Below, piece after piece: positions 10,447 through 21,005 of a stretch of 64,000 nucleotides of DNA (positions are counted from its first letter, which is position 1; every line of letters begins with the position of its first letter). The DNA comes from Anaeramoeba flamelloides (Eukaryota > Metamonada > Anaeramoebidae), in the NCBI GenBank assembly GCA_027625915.1, contig JANTQA010000070.1:6701001-6765000 (forward strand), given 5' to 3'. Both the position numbers and the translations under genes were made by a program. The notes beneath the pieces are model-generated. The model saw only the letters and a list, made by a program, of their open reading frames with translations, was not told the DNA's origin and ran no database searches.

Positions 10447-12384
10447 TATGATAATAATTCCTTTATTTTTATATTGAAAAAACAAGATATTTTTAATTTA
10501 TTAGATCTTTTCTTAGTATAGTTATGTTAATATTTAAGCTTTTAAAATCGTTAGTTTACTTTGATGAAATAATTTTTTATACAAAAAGATTTTTTCTTTT
10601 TTCAATGTATTTTCAGAATAACTAAACCTCATTCTCTAATTAAAATTCAAAAATGCTGGATTGAAAGGAGAAATGCCAATAAAAAAATGTAAATAAGTGG
10701 CCGATTAAAATTCTCTTTATATATATTATAGATATATTTTTTAGTAAAGTGATTTTTGAAGAATAGTTTCTGAATTCAATTACCACCATTCTCCTTTTGA
10801 TAAATGAAAAAGAAAAATTGTAAAAAAAGAAAAAGAAAAATGAAAAATATTTCAATTCAAGAAAAATCTAATAAATGATAAGTCAAGTAATTGTAATTTG
10901 GAAAATTATTACCTGATTCTAAATCTCTATTATCAAATGTTAATTTATGCAAACTGACTTTCAAAGAAAAAATCCAAAAAAACTAAGTTGGATCAAAACA
11001 ATTTTCCTTATTTAACCAATAATTGAATTGTTTCTAATAAAAAGACAAAAAAAAAACAAAACTCACTTTTTTTTTCTGAATTTTTTTTATTTTTAAGTAG
11101 TTTTGGTTTGATATTAAGTGTATTTTTTTTCTATAATTTATCACAATTAAACAACAATAGAATTGATTTTCCCTGTTTTATTAAATCAATTACAATCAAC
11201 TATTACATATTTTCAAATGATTAATGAGAACATTCTAATTAGGGTTTTCTAATCATCCAATAAGAATTATAGACATTTAACTTTATAATTAAAAGTTCTA
11301 TGACGTATACCCACAATTCAAAAATTGTAACACATAAAAATTCAATTTTTGGAAAAAAATATTATTTAATCAATTCTAGAAGAAAAAAACAAATTCGAAA
11401 CATTTATTACTTGGAATGTTAATAATTGTTAATAAATTACAATACCCACAAAATAAACAATAAATAATTTTCAATACTAATAAATTAAGAGTATATTAAA
11501 AATATTGGAGAGATGCTTACAAAAAAATTTCAAGGGTAAATTTATCTAGAAGCTATTTAAAATTATTGATCTATCAAAGGGTTAGATACTATCAACTAAT
11601 TTTTATTTGAGTTCTTCTATTACTAATTATTCAACTTAATATCAATTGTTGCAAATAAATCTTAATCAGACAAAATGGGTTGACTAATTCCAAAAAGGAA
11701 AGGAAAACAAAAACTAATAGATGAAAAAATGATTTTCTTAATTTTACAAAAAGCAAAAATATTTTTCCAATTTGCATAAAATTAATTATTGTGATTCTTT
11801 GAACTGTTTTATAAACATGGAAAATTTTGATTTGTAGTTTATTTTAAATTTTTATTTTCTACAATTATTTTGTATTCTTTAAATATTTTTAATAACCTAA
11901 AGTAATAAAAGATAACTATAAATATCAAATATTTTAAACGAATATCTAAATAATTCATTTTGTAAAAAAAATTATCAGGAAACTACTTTTTTAAAAACTT
12001 ATAATAATCTTAACAAAATGATTATTTTTATGTAAAAAAAATATTTTTGACTGAAATCTCCTAATGTATATATATTTTTAATTAAATTGATTATTTCACC
12101 TTACAATTGTTAATTAGAAAACATGAGAAAATTATTGAAGATAATAATTTTTAATTTTTATGTATTTTCTTTAATTGATAAAAAGAAACAATCAAACAAC
12201 AAATAAATATTTTTATTTTTAATAATTTGTTGGATTATTTTAAAAAAAAAAAAGTATTAAAATTCGAAATTAACTATTGATATAAAAAAAATAGATTTAT
12301 TGATTTCAAATTATTAATAAAATAAAAACTATCGAAAAATTTAAAACAAAAGACAAAAAAAAATGTTGAATCAACTTTTTTTGA
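10447..12384. other. Long AT-rich spacer
   Basis: Nearly 2 kb of A/T tracts between the foldback element and the 3' end of the TMEM181-like gene. I found no exon-like segment, no inverted-repeat element and no local rise in G+C on either strand. Confidence 0.5.
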
Positions 12385-13124
12385 TTAAATAACATCTTCA
12401 ATAATTTCTTCTTCTTCTTCTATAATCTTTTCATTTAAAGACAAATCACTGTTTTCTGATTCGCTTGTATCATTTTTGGAATCTTCCCATTCTACGACAC
12501 CAGAGTCTTCACAATCTGTATTTTTATTGTCATTTTGTATTTTTGTATAATCATCCTTTGTTGGTGTTGTTGGAAGGAAAAGATATGTGAGGAATGCGAA
12601 AAATAAGGTGTAATGGAATTTAAAAAATTCATTTAAAATATTTGTAACTTTATCGTTCTCTTCTTCAATGATCAAAAATATGATTAACGAACAATAATGC
12701 ACTAAAGATAATCCAATAAATAAATAAAATTTTGAACGAGATCTAGGAATGTTACGCAATTTCCTTGCAGTGGCTATACACGCTATTATAATCCAGAGCA
12801 GATATATAGAGGTAAGAACGAAGAACGCTATATAGCATTTCGTTATTTTTTCCTGGTGTTCGGTGATAATAACAGTTGCTCCATCTTCTTTATGTATTCT
12901 TTTTTGAACAGAAATGTAGACTAAAAGGGCAAAAAGGGGGGAAATCAGGATGTATTTTGGTAAATAGTGTTTCCAGAATTTTCTTTTGGCGAATGGAACT
13001 CTCATATTATCAACAGTGCATATGAAAAATAAAATATTCATACAGGCGAAAAAGAGCATTGTAACAGATTCTACAATTTCTGGGATAACCGACCCCCAAA
13101 CAATTAAAACAAAATTTATTGGTA
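12385..13124 (-). CDS. TMEM181/GPR178-like membrane protein, exon 2 (C-terminal five helices)
   Basis: The acceptor AAATAG ends at 13125. The exon begins with two bases (TA) that complete a codon left in phase 1 by exon 1 at 19099, giving FFN-L-PINFVL across the junction. It encodes 245 further residues to TAA. The segment FVLIVWGSVIPEIVESVTML then FFACMNILFFICTVDNMRVP and KHYLPKYILISP matches the TMEM181 pattern of a helix ending in a GIRV-like motif followed by a YLPK segment. Four more hydrophobic helices and an acidic cytosolic tail (EEEEEIIEDVI) follow. Joined to exon 1 the protein is 501 residues, close to TMEM181 length. TMEM181 is a seven-helix, Wntless-like family of uncertain function in the secretory pathway and plasma membrane. 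No ATG upstream of residue 11 of this exon agrees with it being internal. Confidence 0.8.
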
Positions 13125-13724
13125 CTATTTGTTGGAATTGTTATTTGAAAGTAAATAATAAATTTACAATTTATATATAAATATTAATTATTGTTTAAAG
13201 TGTGAGAAAGGAATTAAGGCAATAGGTAGAGAAAGAAGATAATTTAACAAAATTACTACTGTTTAATTCGCAAAAATTTTCAAATTTGATTACTCTCAGT
13301 AATCTTTGTGGTTTAAAAATAAAATAGTAATTTCAAATCTTAGAAACACAGTCTTTATATTTCCTAATTCTTATGATCAATGTGCGAACAAAATGTCAAA
13401 TTTGTGAAATTTTGTTCAAATATGAAAATTCAAAAAATTAAAAATTTCAAAATTTATATTTTTCAAGTTTTTGATTTTTAAAATTATTTATTCAGAAGTT
13501 TAATACTTTTTTAATATAATGATAATTTCAATTGCTAATTATAAGATTAATAATAATAAATATATATATATATATATATATTAATTTATTTATTCTAATT
13601 TAAATACATTAAATTAAACCATTTTGAAATGTGAATTTTTAATAACCATTCATTAGGTTTCTTTTTGAAAAATCTGTGATGTAATTATTGAAAGTTTGTT
13701 TAATTCTCCCGTTAGTTGATCAGA

Positions 13725-13742
13725 ATATATATATATATATAT

Positions 13743-13801
<59 letters not shown>

Positions 13802-13810
13802 ATTATATAT
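13725..13810. repeat. Compound (AT)n-(AC)n-(AT)n microsatellite
   Basis: About 9 AT units, then about 23 AC units from 13744, then about 6 AT units. It lies in the TMEM181-like intron and is the only long alternating purine-pyrimidine AC tract in the window. A shorter (AT) tract lies at 13558-13580. Such tracts are length-polymorphic. Confidence 0.95.
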
Positions 13811-14771
13811 TTCAGAAAACTTAAAATGATTTCTCTTTCAATAAACCTCATTAATTAGCAAAAATTAAGTTTTAAGATTGAAGAATCTGAATCGATATTT
13901 GTTATTTTATGTAATAATCTTTTCCATTTTTAGTAAAAATAAAATAATCAAATAATATTTTTAAGAAAACGATAAAATTGCTATGCATTTTTTTTTAAAC
14001 TCAAAGTTTTTATTTGTAAAAATTACAAGTATATAATTTCTCATAACTACCGATAAGAAAGTGATTGTTTCAATAAAAATTTTAGGATAGTATTGTAGCC
14101 ACTGTGGAAAGATTTTGGGAAATCCATTAGTAATTAGGCAAAGTTTGAAAATTTTCTGATCTTCTAATTTCGAATTCTAACAAAGTAAAATAATTTGTAT
14201 TTTACCAATAATTTCGATTCTAGAAATGTAATTAAAAGTTATTTGAGAAGAGTTTGAAAATAAAATTTACGACGTTGTTAATCTCATAAATCCCAAAAGA
14301 TGGCATGTCTCAATTAAAAACTCTTTGAACTAATAATTTGGTTCAAAGAACCAAATAATTAGTTCCAACAAAGTTCAAAAAAAAAGTCCATCAAATTATG
14401 CGTACTGTTTGAAAATTGAATAAATTCTCTTTCTTTTTTTTAAAAAATGACAAAAACCAAACATTGTTTTTGGTTTTAGTTCGAAAGAAATCAATATAAT
14501 TTTTTAAAAATAAAAAAAAGTTTGGTCTCTTTTTTTTTTCTGTAAAAAAGAAGAAGAGACCATTTTTAGATGGATTTCAAAATGAGAAAAAAACATAATT
14601 ACAAATTTAAGAAAAAATTAAAAAAAAAAAATATTTTTTTTTCTATGTCAAGTTAAGAATTTTTAGAGGAATGGTTCAAACTAAGTTACTGTTAAGAACA
14701 CATAATAGATGCGGGATTTTATGTTTGATCACCTTCTAATTTTTCTAAACAAGCACGAAATAAAAGGATAG

Positions 14772-14936
14772 ATAGATCTCATTGAAAAGTTGGACGATCT
14801 AGTATGTCTCTGTTGGATTTTAAACCAAGTTTTATCCTTAATGGATGAAAATGTAAAATTTAACTTGAGTGTTTTCAATGACTCCATTGAGAGATTAAGA
14901 TCCTTTGAAGAGTCAAGTTATTCAAAGTACCATTAA
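14772..14936 (+). pseudogene. Exon-like coding fragment, 54 residues, origin unknown
   Basis: After an in-frame stop, this plus-strand stretch stays open for 54 codons to TAA. It has balanced amino-acid composition (IEKLDDLVCLCWILNQ, then SLMDENVKF, FNDSIERLRSFEES) and higher G+C than its surroundings, unlike the poly-Phe/Lys frames typical of this DNA. The segment looks amphipathic-helical. There is no good start codon and the sequence on either side is not continuously open, so it looks like a decayed remnant or an isolated exon lying antisense inside the TMEM181-like intron. No family is recognised. Confidence 0.35.
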
Positions 14937-15098
14937 AAAATAACAGTTGGTTGTTTTTGTTTAAATTTGTTTGTTTTGAGTATTTTATTGTTGTGTAGAG
15001 TTAGATCTCGAGTTGAAAAAATAAATAGCATCTCATATTGTTTCATTTTTTCAAAAATCACCTTTTATAATTCCTCGTTTTGGATCCCCTTCCAGACT

Positions 15099-15198
15099 CG
15101 AAAGATGATATTGTTCTGGTGCTAAGATTGTATTAATCGTCGTTCTTCGAACTCCTTAATATCATCTTATACCACTTCGAACAATATCATCTTTCTCG
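15099..15198. repeat. Short inverted repeat, about 20-bp arms
   Basis: CGAAAGATGATATTGTTC at 15099-15115 is mirrored by GAACAATATCATCTTTCTCG at 15179-15198, with a related ATATCATCTTA block between. The region is richer in G+C than its flanks. It could be a small palindromic element or a hairpin transcript. No coding sequence is supported. Confidence 0.5.
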
Positions 15199-16249
15199 TT
15201 CTTCCAGGCCAAACGCATAAAATAACAAAGAGATTGTTTCCAAATCAAACCAATAAAGACAGTAATTTTGATCTCTATTTTTTAAGAACACACCAAAATT
15301 TTCAAAATTGTGGAAAATTTAAACACTTGATTCAAAAAAATTAGAAATTCTTATTACAAGTATTCCATTCATTTTTTACCTTTAAAATCCCAATTATCTA
15401 ATATGCTCAAATTTAATTTTTTTCTCCCAATTCTATTTAAAAAAAGTAGTTACCAACTTTTTCAAAACATTTTTTAATATATTATTCCTAAAACTTTTTT
15501 TTTTCTTTATCAAGTAAAAATTTCAGAAGTTCATGGAAAATAACAATAATTAATCATACAAATAACTATAAAAAATTTGAATCGAGTTTAATTCAAGGAA
15601 ATTTCTAAAAAAAAAGTTTTGAAAATTGAGTTATTTTTGTTTTTATACCTCCAGTACTACTTTAAGGGAATTTGGAATATAAAAATACATTGATTTTTTT
15701 TATTGAATTTTGATAATCTCAAAATCAATTTTTTTGACTTTCGACCATTAAAATTAAACACAATTTATGAAGTTATCATTGATCAAATTTTTTACTTTTT
15801 GATTTCAAAAAATTTTCAAATAGAATTAAAAACTCATATAAATGTATTTTTTATTGTTTAAAAAATCATTTGTACCCTTTTCGTATTTTCAGTTTTTTAT
15901 TGAAATTGGTTGTTCATTGTTTTCTCCAAAAAAAGTACTAGTTTTTTCTTTCTTTTAATGGAAATATAACTTGGAACATATTTTGAAATAAATATCTTAG
16001 TAATTGATTCAATCGGTATTAATATTAAACTTAATTTGGTATTGTCAATTAACAGATACCTTCACTAACAAAGATGATTTTTTATGAAATGTAAAAAAAA
16101 ATGCCCACTTTTTTGGAAATACCTTAGATGAATTTTCCCTTACAGTCAATATATTATTTACGTTTTTTATTTAAATTCTAAAATATTATTTCTGTAATCA
16201 TTTCTGATAAATTCAAAATATTGGCATTTGAAATTTAAATGGGATAAAA

Positions 16250-16400
16250 TTCCAGCTGGATACCTTTTTTTCAATTCTAAAAAATACCCTTTTATTTAGG
16301 ATTATTAATTCACCCAATATAAACAAAGACAACAAAAAAAAGTACCAAACAAATAAATAGTGATCGCAAATTACAATCTATTTCTTTTCATTTGTTCGAG
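16250..16400 (-). repeat. Short TM-peptide repeat W, copy 1
   Basis: On the minus strand this reads a hydrophobic helix followed by ILGELIILNKR and then a GTATCC donor-like site. The copy at 18650-18850 reads a similar helix, ILGKLITLNKR and GTAATC. The DNA of the two is similar beyond the peptide (CCTTTTATTTAGG, GATTGTAATTTG blocks). A decayed relative may lie at 32500-32670. The unit could be a duplicated exon or a repeat that happens to encode a helix. Neither copy is needed by the TMEM181-like gene whose intron contains them. Confidence 0.45.
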
Positions 16401-16843
16401 GAAAAGAAAAGGAAGTGAAAATTTTCAGATCACCAAAAAGGGGTAAAATTCAAAATTAGTGCAAAAAAGTATAAAAAATACAATTAACACGACAAAGTTG
16501 TAAAACAAAAATCAAAAAGTAAAAAAAAAACGTGTATCATAATTGTAGTTATTTTTTAAGTCATCGTACACAATTTTTCAGAGTAAAATAATAAGCGATA
16601 ATTGTTTTAATTTAAACATCTCAGTAAATTTTTTTTTTGGAATTTCAGACTTTTGATTTATAAAAAATATAAAATATCTTCTAGTTTTTAGTATTTTCTT
16701 ATTGAATAATTCGAGTAATGAGACAAAACTTTTTTTATTTGAGTTTATTGAATGTGTTCTTAAGAAGTCCATTCCATTATTTGGTTTAAAGACGTAAAAA
16801 GTGAAATATAATTAAAAATTATTCTATTTCCTTTTAAAATCAT

Positions 16844-17412
16844 CTAAACTCCATTTCACTCAAAGGGGCCCAGCCAAAAATGAAAAAGTCACTTTATTTT
16901 TAAGAATCAACCAAACTTAGATTGTTTAGAAATACGAGTAATAATAAACTTCATATAAGAGTCCATAATTATAAAAGAAACCCCTGAACAAACCATAAAT
17001 TTCAAAAAAAAAAAAAAAGTTAAAAAATTTTTTGGGACCCATTCATTGGAACGTCTCGTGCAAAATTCTCAATTTCTTTAGGAAATTAAAATCGTTGATA
17101 ATAAGATTTTTTACTTGTAAATGTATAAATTTTAAAAGAACATACAAAGCTTAACTTTTCTTAAGGTTTATTTCGTTTTTCAAACATTTTTTTTTTCAAA
17201 GTTAATTTTTAAAAAAAAAAATAAAAAAGAAAAGAAGAAAAAAAAAAAGCAAAAAGTAAAAAACAAAAAAAACAAAATTTTACAAAATGAGAAAAAATGA
17301 TTTTGATCTAAAAATTGAAAATTTTAGTTTGATAAGAGTAAGGAATTAAACTCATAGAATGTCTTCCATTTCTTCAATAAAACTGGGCCCCTTTGACTGA
17401 AAAAGAGTTTAG
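16844..17412. mobile_element. Family K inverted-repeat element, copy 2
   Basis: A 569-bp element. The left end is CTAAACTCCATTTCACTCAA then AGGGGCCCA; the right end reversed is CTAAACTCTTTTTCAGTCAA then AGGGGCCCA, giving about 29-bp terminal repeats with three mismatches. The interior matches 28318-28875 throughout (for example GGAACGTCTCGTGCAAAATT). It has an A/G-rich central tract and no protein. Flanking bases are CAT on the left and ATG on the right, so an AT dinucleotide target is possible. It sits inside the TMEM181-like intron. Confidence 0.9.
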
Positions 17413-17589
17413 ATGAAATTTATCAATGTTAAATAATTATCTAAACACCAAAACGTGGTACCGTGAAAAAACTGTTATTTTTACACTTTCCTGTGAAATT
17501 CAAGATATATTGGCTTCAGTTCATTGAGCCAAACAATTTTGTTTCCAAAAGTTGACTTTTAATTAAATTCAAATAATGTAATTAAAATT

Positions 17590-18060
17590 ATAGTATTGAA
17601 AGAAATCACGGAAACGAAAATAATCCCTGAAATCATTTTTAATTGATTAATATTAGGAAAATTGTTTTTTCATTGATTAATAATTTCTTTTACTTTAAGA
17701 ATCAATCTCTTAAAATTTAAACTATAGACTTATTAGAATGATGACAAATTAAATTACACTTGTTCAAAACACCTTCAATTAAAAAATAAGAATAAAAATT
17801 ATGATTGTTCTAATTCAAAGCAAACCTCCGTATACCTCTATTGTTTTTTCAAAATAGTAGATCTATTAAGGTTATCAAACAATTACTGAGTATTTTTAGA
17901 TATTTCTCACTTTAATGAACTTTATGGAGGTTTATTGCTGAGTTCATTGGAAAAATTTGTTTTGTTATAAAAAGGATTTGATTTTAAATTTTCCTAATAT
18001 GAAAAATTTATAATGGTGTCTCGAGTTATTTTCTTGTCAGGGATTTTTTTCAATTCGATA
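17590..18060. mobile_element. Family V inverted-repeat element, copy 1
   Basis: The left part (AAAATAATCCCTGAAATCATTTTTAATTG, given here as consecutive blocks AAAATAATCCC and TTTTTAATTG) is mirrored on the right by AATCAAATCC and AATTTTCCTAATAT. The same layout recurs at about 58712-59218, including a central block with TAGATCTA and a TTTAATGAACTTTATGG-like segment. A half copy lies at 39690-39925. It is about 470 bp with no coding capacity. Exact ends are uncertain by perhaps 15 bp. Confidence 0.7.
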
Positions 18061-18110
18061 TACAATTTTTGAAAAAGTCTTTAAATCGTTGTTATGAAGA
18101 ATTTTATTTA

Positions 18111-18579
18111 CAGTGATCAAAATAATGTGTGAACAAATACTATAATCCGTGTTTCAAAATATTAGCCGTGCTTTTTTTTTTTCTTGTACCAAGGCAACAT
18201 CCAATCTACTACCAAATAGTATACCTAAGTTCAAATCAATTTTGAAAGTAAAGGTCTGGTTATTTTCAGTTAAATTTAAATTATTCATACAATTTGTTTA
18301 AGATTTTCCATAATATTCACAATTTTTTTGAATTTTTTTGTTTTTTTGATAAATGATAAAAATTTACTCTATTTTTTGAGATAAATTTTGCAATTTGATC
18401 CTTCATTTTTAGAATTTTTTTTTAAATAATAGAACTTTAAGAAACCAATACCATATTTATTTAGGGTTTATTATCAGTTCCTTTGATTGGTTAATGTATA
18501 GGTCAACTATAACAAAAAAACATGCTTTTTATTTTGAAACACGCATTAAATTTTTTTGCACGCTTTATTTTGACTACAG
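18111..18579. mobile_element. Tc1/mariner-like MITE, family M copy 2 (inverted)
   Basis: A 469-bp element flanked by TA on both sides (18109-18110, 18580-18581). The left end is CAGTGATCAAAATAATGTGT; the right end reversed is CTGTAGTCAAAATAAAGCGT. Both then have CGTGTTTCAAAATA, so the repeats span about 60 bp. In reverse orientation it aligns with copies at 6485 and 33381, including a TACATTAA..AATCAAAG block. No transposase. The CAGTG.TCAAAA end and TA target are typical of the Tc1/mariner group. Confidence 0.9.
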
Positions 18580-18649
18580 TATCTCTTTTGAATTCACAAA
18601 AAAAAAAAAGGGGTTACTTTTCGAAAAAAATTTACTGTTTTAATGTTAA

Positions 18650-18850
18650 TTTTTGCACACTGTAATCGGCTCTGATTACCTTTTTTCAATTCCTCGATAT
18701 TCCTTTTATTTAGGGTTATTAGTTTACCCAAAATATATCCGAAAAATCCAAAAAGACCAAGCCAAAAAAAAAAGATCAACAAATTACAATCTTTTTCTTT
18801 TCAAAACAATATTCGTTTAAAAAAGAAAAATAGAAGGTGAAGTAAAATTT
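18650..18850 (-). repeat. Short TM-peptide repeat W, copy 2
   Basis: The minus strand encodes a TTG-initiated or spliced-in frame with LGLFGFFGYILGKLITLNKR, then EELKK and a GTAATC donor-like site. It is a diverged copy of the unit at 16250-16400. It lies just left of TMEM181-like exon 1, but adding it would place an extra helix where that family has none, so I do not treat it as part of that gene. Confidence 0.4.
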
Positions 18851-19098
18851 TTTTCCCATTGATTATTCAAACAACAGTAAGTTGTTAAGTTTTTTTCGCT
18901 TCATTACATTCATGAAACACTTTTATGGAATGGATTAACCAACGATTCAAGAGAAAAGCATGACTGTTTAGTAATTACAATTATTGTTGAACAAAGCGAA
19001 AAAAAAGTGTATAATCTATTTCCAGAAAGCAGAAAAATCGAAATGAAAAAAAAAAAAAAGAAATAAAAAAAAAATTGTAAAAAGATATGATTACTTAC

Positions 19099-19864
19099 AA
19101 TTGAAAAATATTAACATTGGGATTAAAAATCGTAACCATTTTTGTTCAGTATTAAGGTCTTTTTTGTCAACGTTTTTAATCGAATACCTCCTCATTACCA
19201 ATAATAAAATGGAAATTAATGTTAAAAAGATTGAAATAATTGCCTCGATTAGCATTGAATTTTTTGTTCTGTACTGAGAAACGATCTCAAAGGAGGACAA
19301 AAATTGTTCGTAATGATTAACAGTCACTGAAATGACAAACCGATAATTTTCGAATCTAATCCTGGACGGAGGAAACACACGAATTTTGTTACACTTTTGT
19401 GATTTTTTTTTACATTGGAGGCGTCGTAAAAGATAATATTCGCTGTATAATCGTTCACTAACAAATTTGTTAAATTCTTCGTCTGCTTCCAAATCGTGTT
19501 GGCAATAAACTTGAATGTAAGTTTCGGCTTCAACATCAAGATCTTCAACTAAGTTGTCAGGTTGGAATGTTAAATAAACAAACACTTTGTAGTTTGATCG
19601 CTTTAATTGGGTATAGGACACACTCCCATTCATTACCAAAGGGAAACTTTTTTCAGTTTGGTATTTGCTATGCTTTTCTTTCCAAATAGATGGGCCACTG
19701 TTTGTCACAAAAAGGAGTATTAAAGTCAGCATTAAATATAAAAAAATTATTAACATCCTTTTTTTAAGGGTCATTGTTTCAAAAACAATTGGAACACTGG
19801 ACTCTCCAAACGCAATACTTGCCAACTCAACAACTGTCTTTTTTGGTTTTGTTCTTTTCTTCAT
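19099..19864 (-). CDS. TMEM181/GPR178-like membrane protein, exon 1 (N-terminal and lumenal part)
   Basis: ATG at 19864 opens a 255-residue exon ending in phase 1 at a GTAAGT donor. Layout: a basic cytosolic start (MKKRTKPKK), a helix at about 35-54 (MLIIFLYLMLTLILLFV), a roughly 150-residue lumenal domain with a predicted beta-sandwich character and paired Cys (VYCQHDLE, RLQCKKKSQKC), a second helix (IEAIISIFLTLISILLLVM) with a basic stop-transfer RRYS, and the start of the third helix (QKWLRFLIPMLIFFN). The remaining helices are on exon 2 at 13124-12385. Short single-exon readings that stop at 19091 only run through the donor. The identification rests on helix order, the lumenal insert and the exon 2 motif. 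The family function is uncertain. Confidence 0.8.
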
Positions 19865-20597
19865 TGTTTGCCCTTATCTGATTTATTTTTTAAAAAGATT
19901 AATGAAGAAACAAACTTTAAAAAAATAAAAAAAAGGTTGTTTTTTTCCATTTTCGATTTTTTCGAGTTTTGCTTGAAAATTATTGTTTTATTGATTGTAA
20001 AAATAAAGAAGGACTGTTTCTTTGATTATATGTCTTGTGTTCTTTTTTTTTTTTGATTATCAGCCTATTTTTTGGATTCAACAAATGGGAAGAAAAAGTA
20101 AAACAACCAAAATTCATGTTTTTGAAATTATAAAAAAAAGACAATGGGAAACAATAAAGACCAGAGTTTCTTTTAATGTTAAATAATTGGTGATTTTGGA
20201 AATAATTGTTTTCATTTTTGAGCTATTTTGGATGTCTTTTGTTTTTTACAATTGTAGACTCTGTTTCTTGAGTAAACAAAATATTTTCTAAAACCGGTGA
20301 TAAAGGTTAAGGTTAACTATCCTAGAAAAATGAAAAAAAGACTATCTTGTGTTAGGTGTAAGGGTTTGCTTTTTTGGTTCTTAGCTGATAGATCTTGGGC
20401 TTAGTATTAATTTTGTCATGGTTGAAAATAGAATATTTCGCAATTTATTTTTTTATTTGAAATCAAATTGAAGAGTATAAGACTCAAAGATTGGTAGGTT
20501 AGTAATAATCAAATTTGATTTTTGAGTTGTTGATTGAAATTTTCATTTTCCCTTTTTTTCAATTACCAAAATAAATCAATTATTTATAAGCCACAAT
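19865..20597. other. Upstream region of the TMEM181-like gene with a decayed family R repeat
   Basis: The first part presumably holds the promoter. At about 20300-20440 a segment (AAGGTTAACTATCCTAG, then TATCTTGTGTTAGGTGTAAG and TTGGTTCTTAGCTGATAG) resembles 53659-53800 and one arm of the element at 32734-33305, so it is an old family R copy. No exon is supported. Confidence 0.45.
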
Positions 20598-21005
20598 ACA
20601 TGTGCAAAAAGTGATGTATTAATATTTTAAGTTTTTTTTACTAAATTTGTCATTTTTCCAAAAATGATAAAACTTTTCATATGTGTCCCGACGGGAAAGA
20701 TTTCTTGTTAACAAACATGTGGTTTCTAATTGCAAAAAAAACCAATCTAAAGAAAGAATAAAAATGTTTGGGGTTGTTTTTGTGTTTTGATTTCTGAAAA
20801 TTCATTTCGATTTTTGTAACTCTGTTTCTTCCTCAAACCTTTTTATTCTATTATTAAATCGAATTATTTGCTCTTAGAAACCACATGTTTGTTAACAAGA
20901 AATCTTTCCCGTCGGGACACATATGAAAAGTTTTATCATTTTTGGAAAAATGACAAATTTAGTAAAAAAAACTTAAAATATTAATACATCACTTTTTGCA
21001 CATGT
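20598..21005. mobile_element. Perfect 131-bp inverted repeat with 146-bp spacer
   Basis: 20598-20728 and 20875-21005 are exact reverse complements, 131 of 131 bases by my reading. They start ACATGTGCAAAAAGTGATG and end GTTTGTTAACAAG and TGTGGTTTCTA nearest the spacer, with a G+C-rich TGTCCCGACGGGAAAG block. The other inverted-repeat elements here have arms differing by several to many per cent, so this one is either very young or kept identical by conversion. The 146-bp spacer encodes nothing. Target-site duplications are not obvious, so class assignment is open. A transcript would form a long perfect hairpin. Confidence 0.9.

Larger units (their letters stand above)
13125..19098 (-). other. 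5,974-nt intron of the TMEM181-like gene, filled with repeats
   Basis: Donor GTAAGT at 19098 and acceptor AAATAG at 13125, phase 1. It contains a compound microsatellite, a 20-bp-arm hairpin at 15099-15198, a small coding-like fragment (14772-14936), two copies of a short transmembrane-peptide repeat, and three complete MITE-size elements (K at 16844, V at about 17590, M at 18111). Accumulated insertions explain most of its length. I cannot exclude a very short internal exon, but none is needed for reading frame or domain continuity. Confidence 0.65.

Noticed and set aside
14325-14363. Palindrome ACTAATAATTTGGTTC and its complement
   Set aside because: A single local hairpin with no second copy and no context; too little to call an element.
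18594-18782. Extra transmembrane exon for the TMEM181-like protein
   Set aside because: It would add a helix between two that are contiguous in the family, and a second similar copy nearby shows it belongs to a repeat. Exons 1 and 2 already join in phase.
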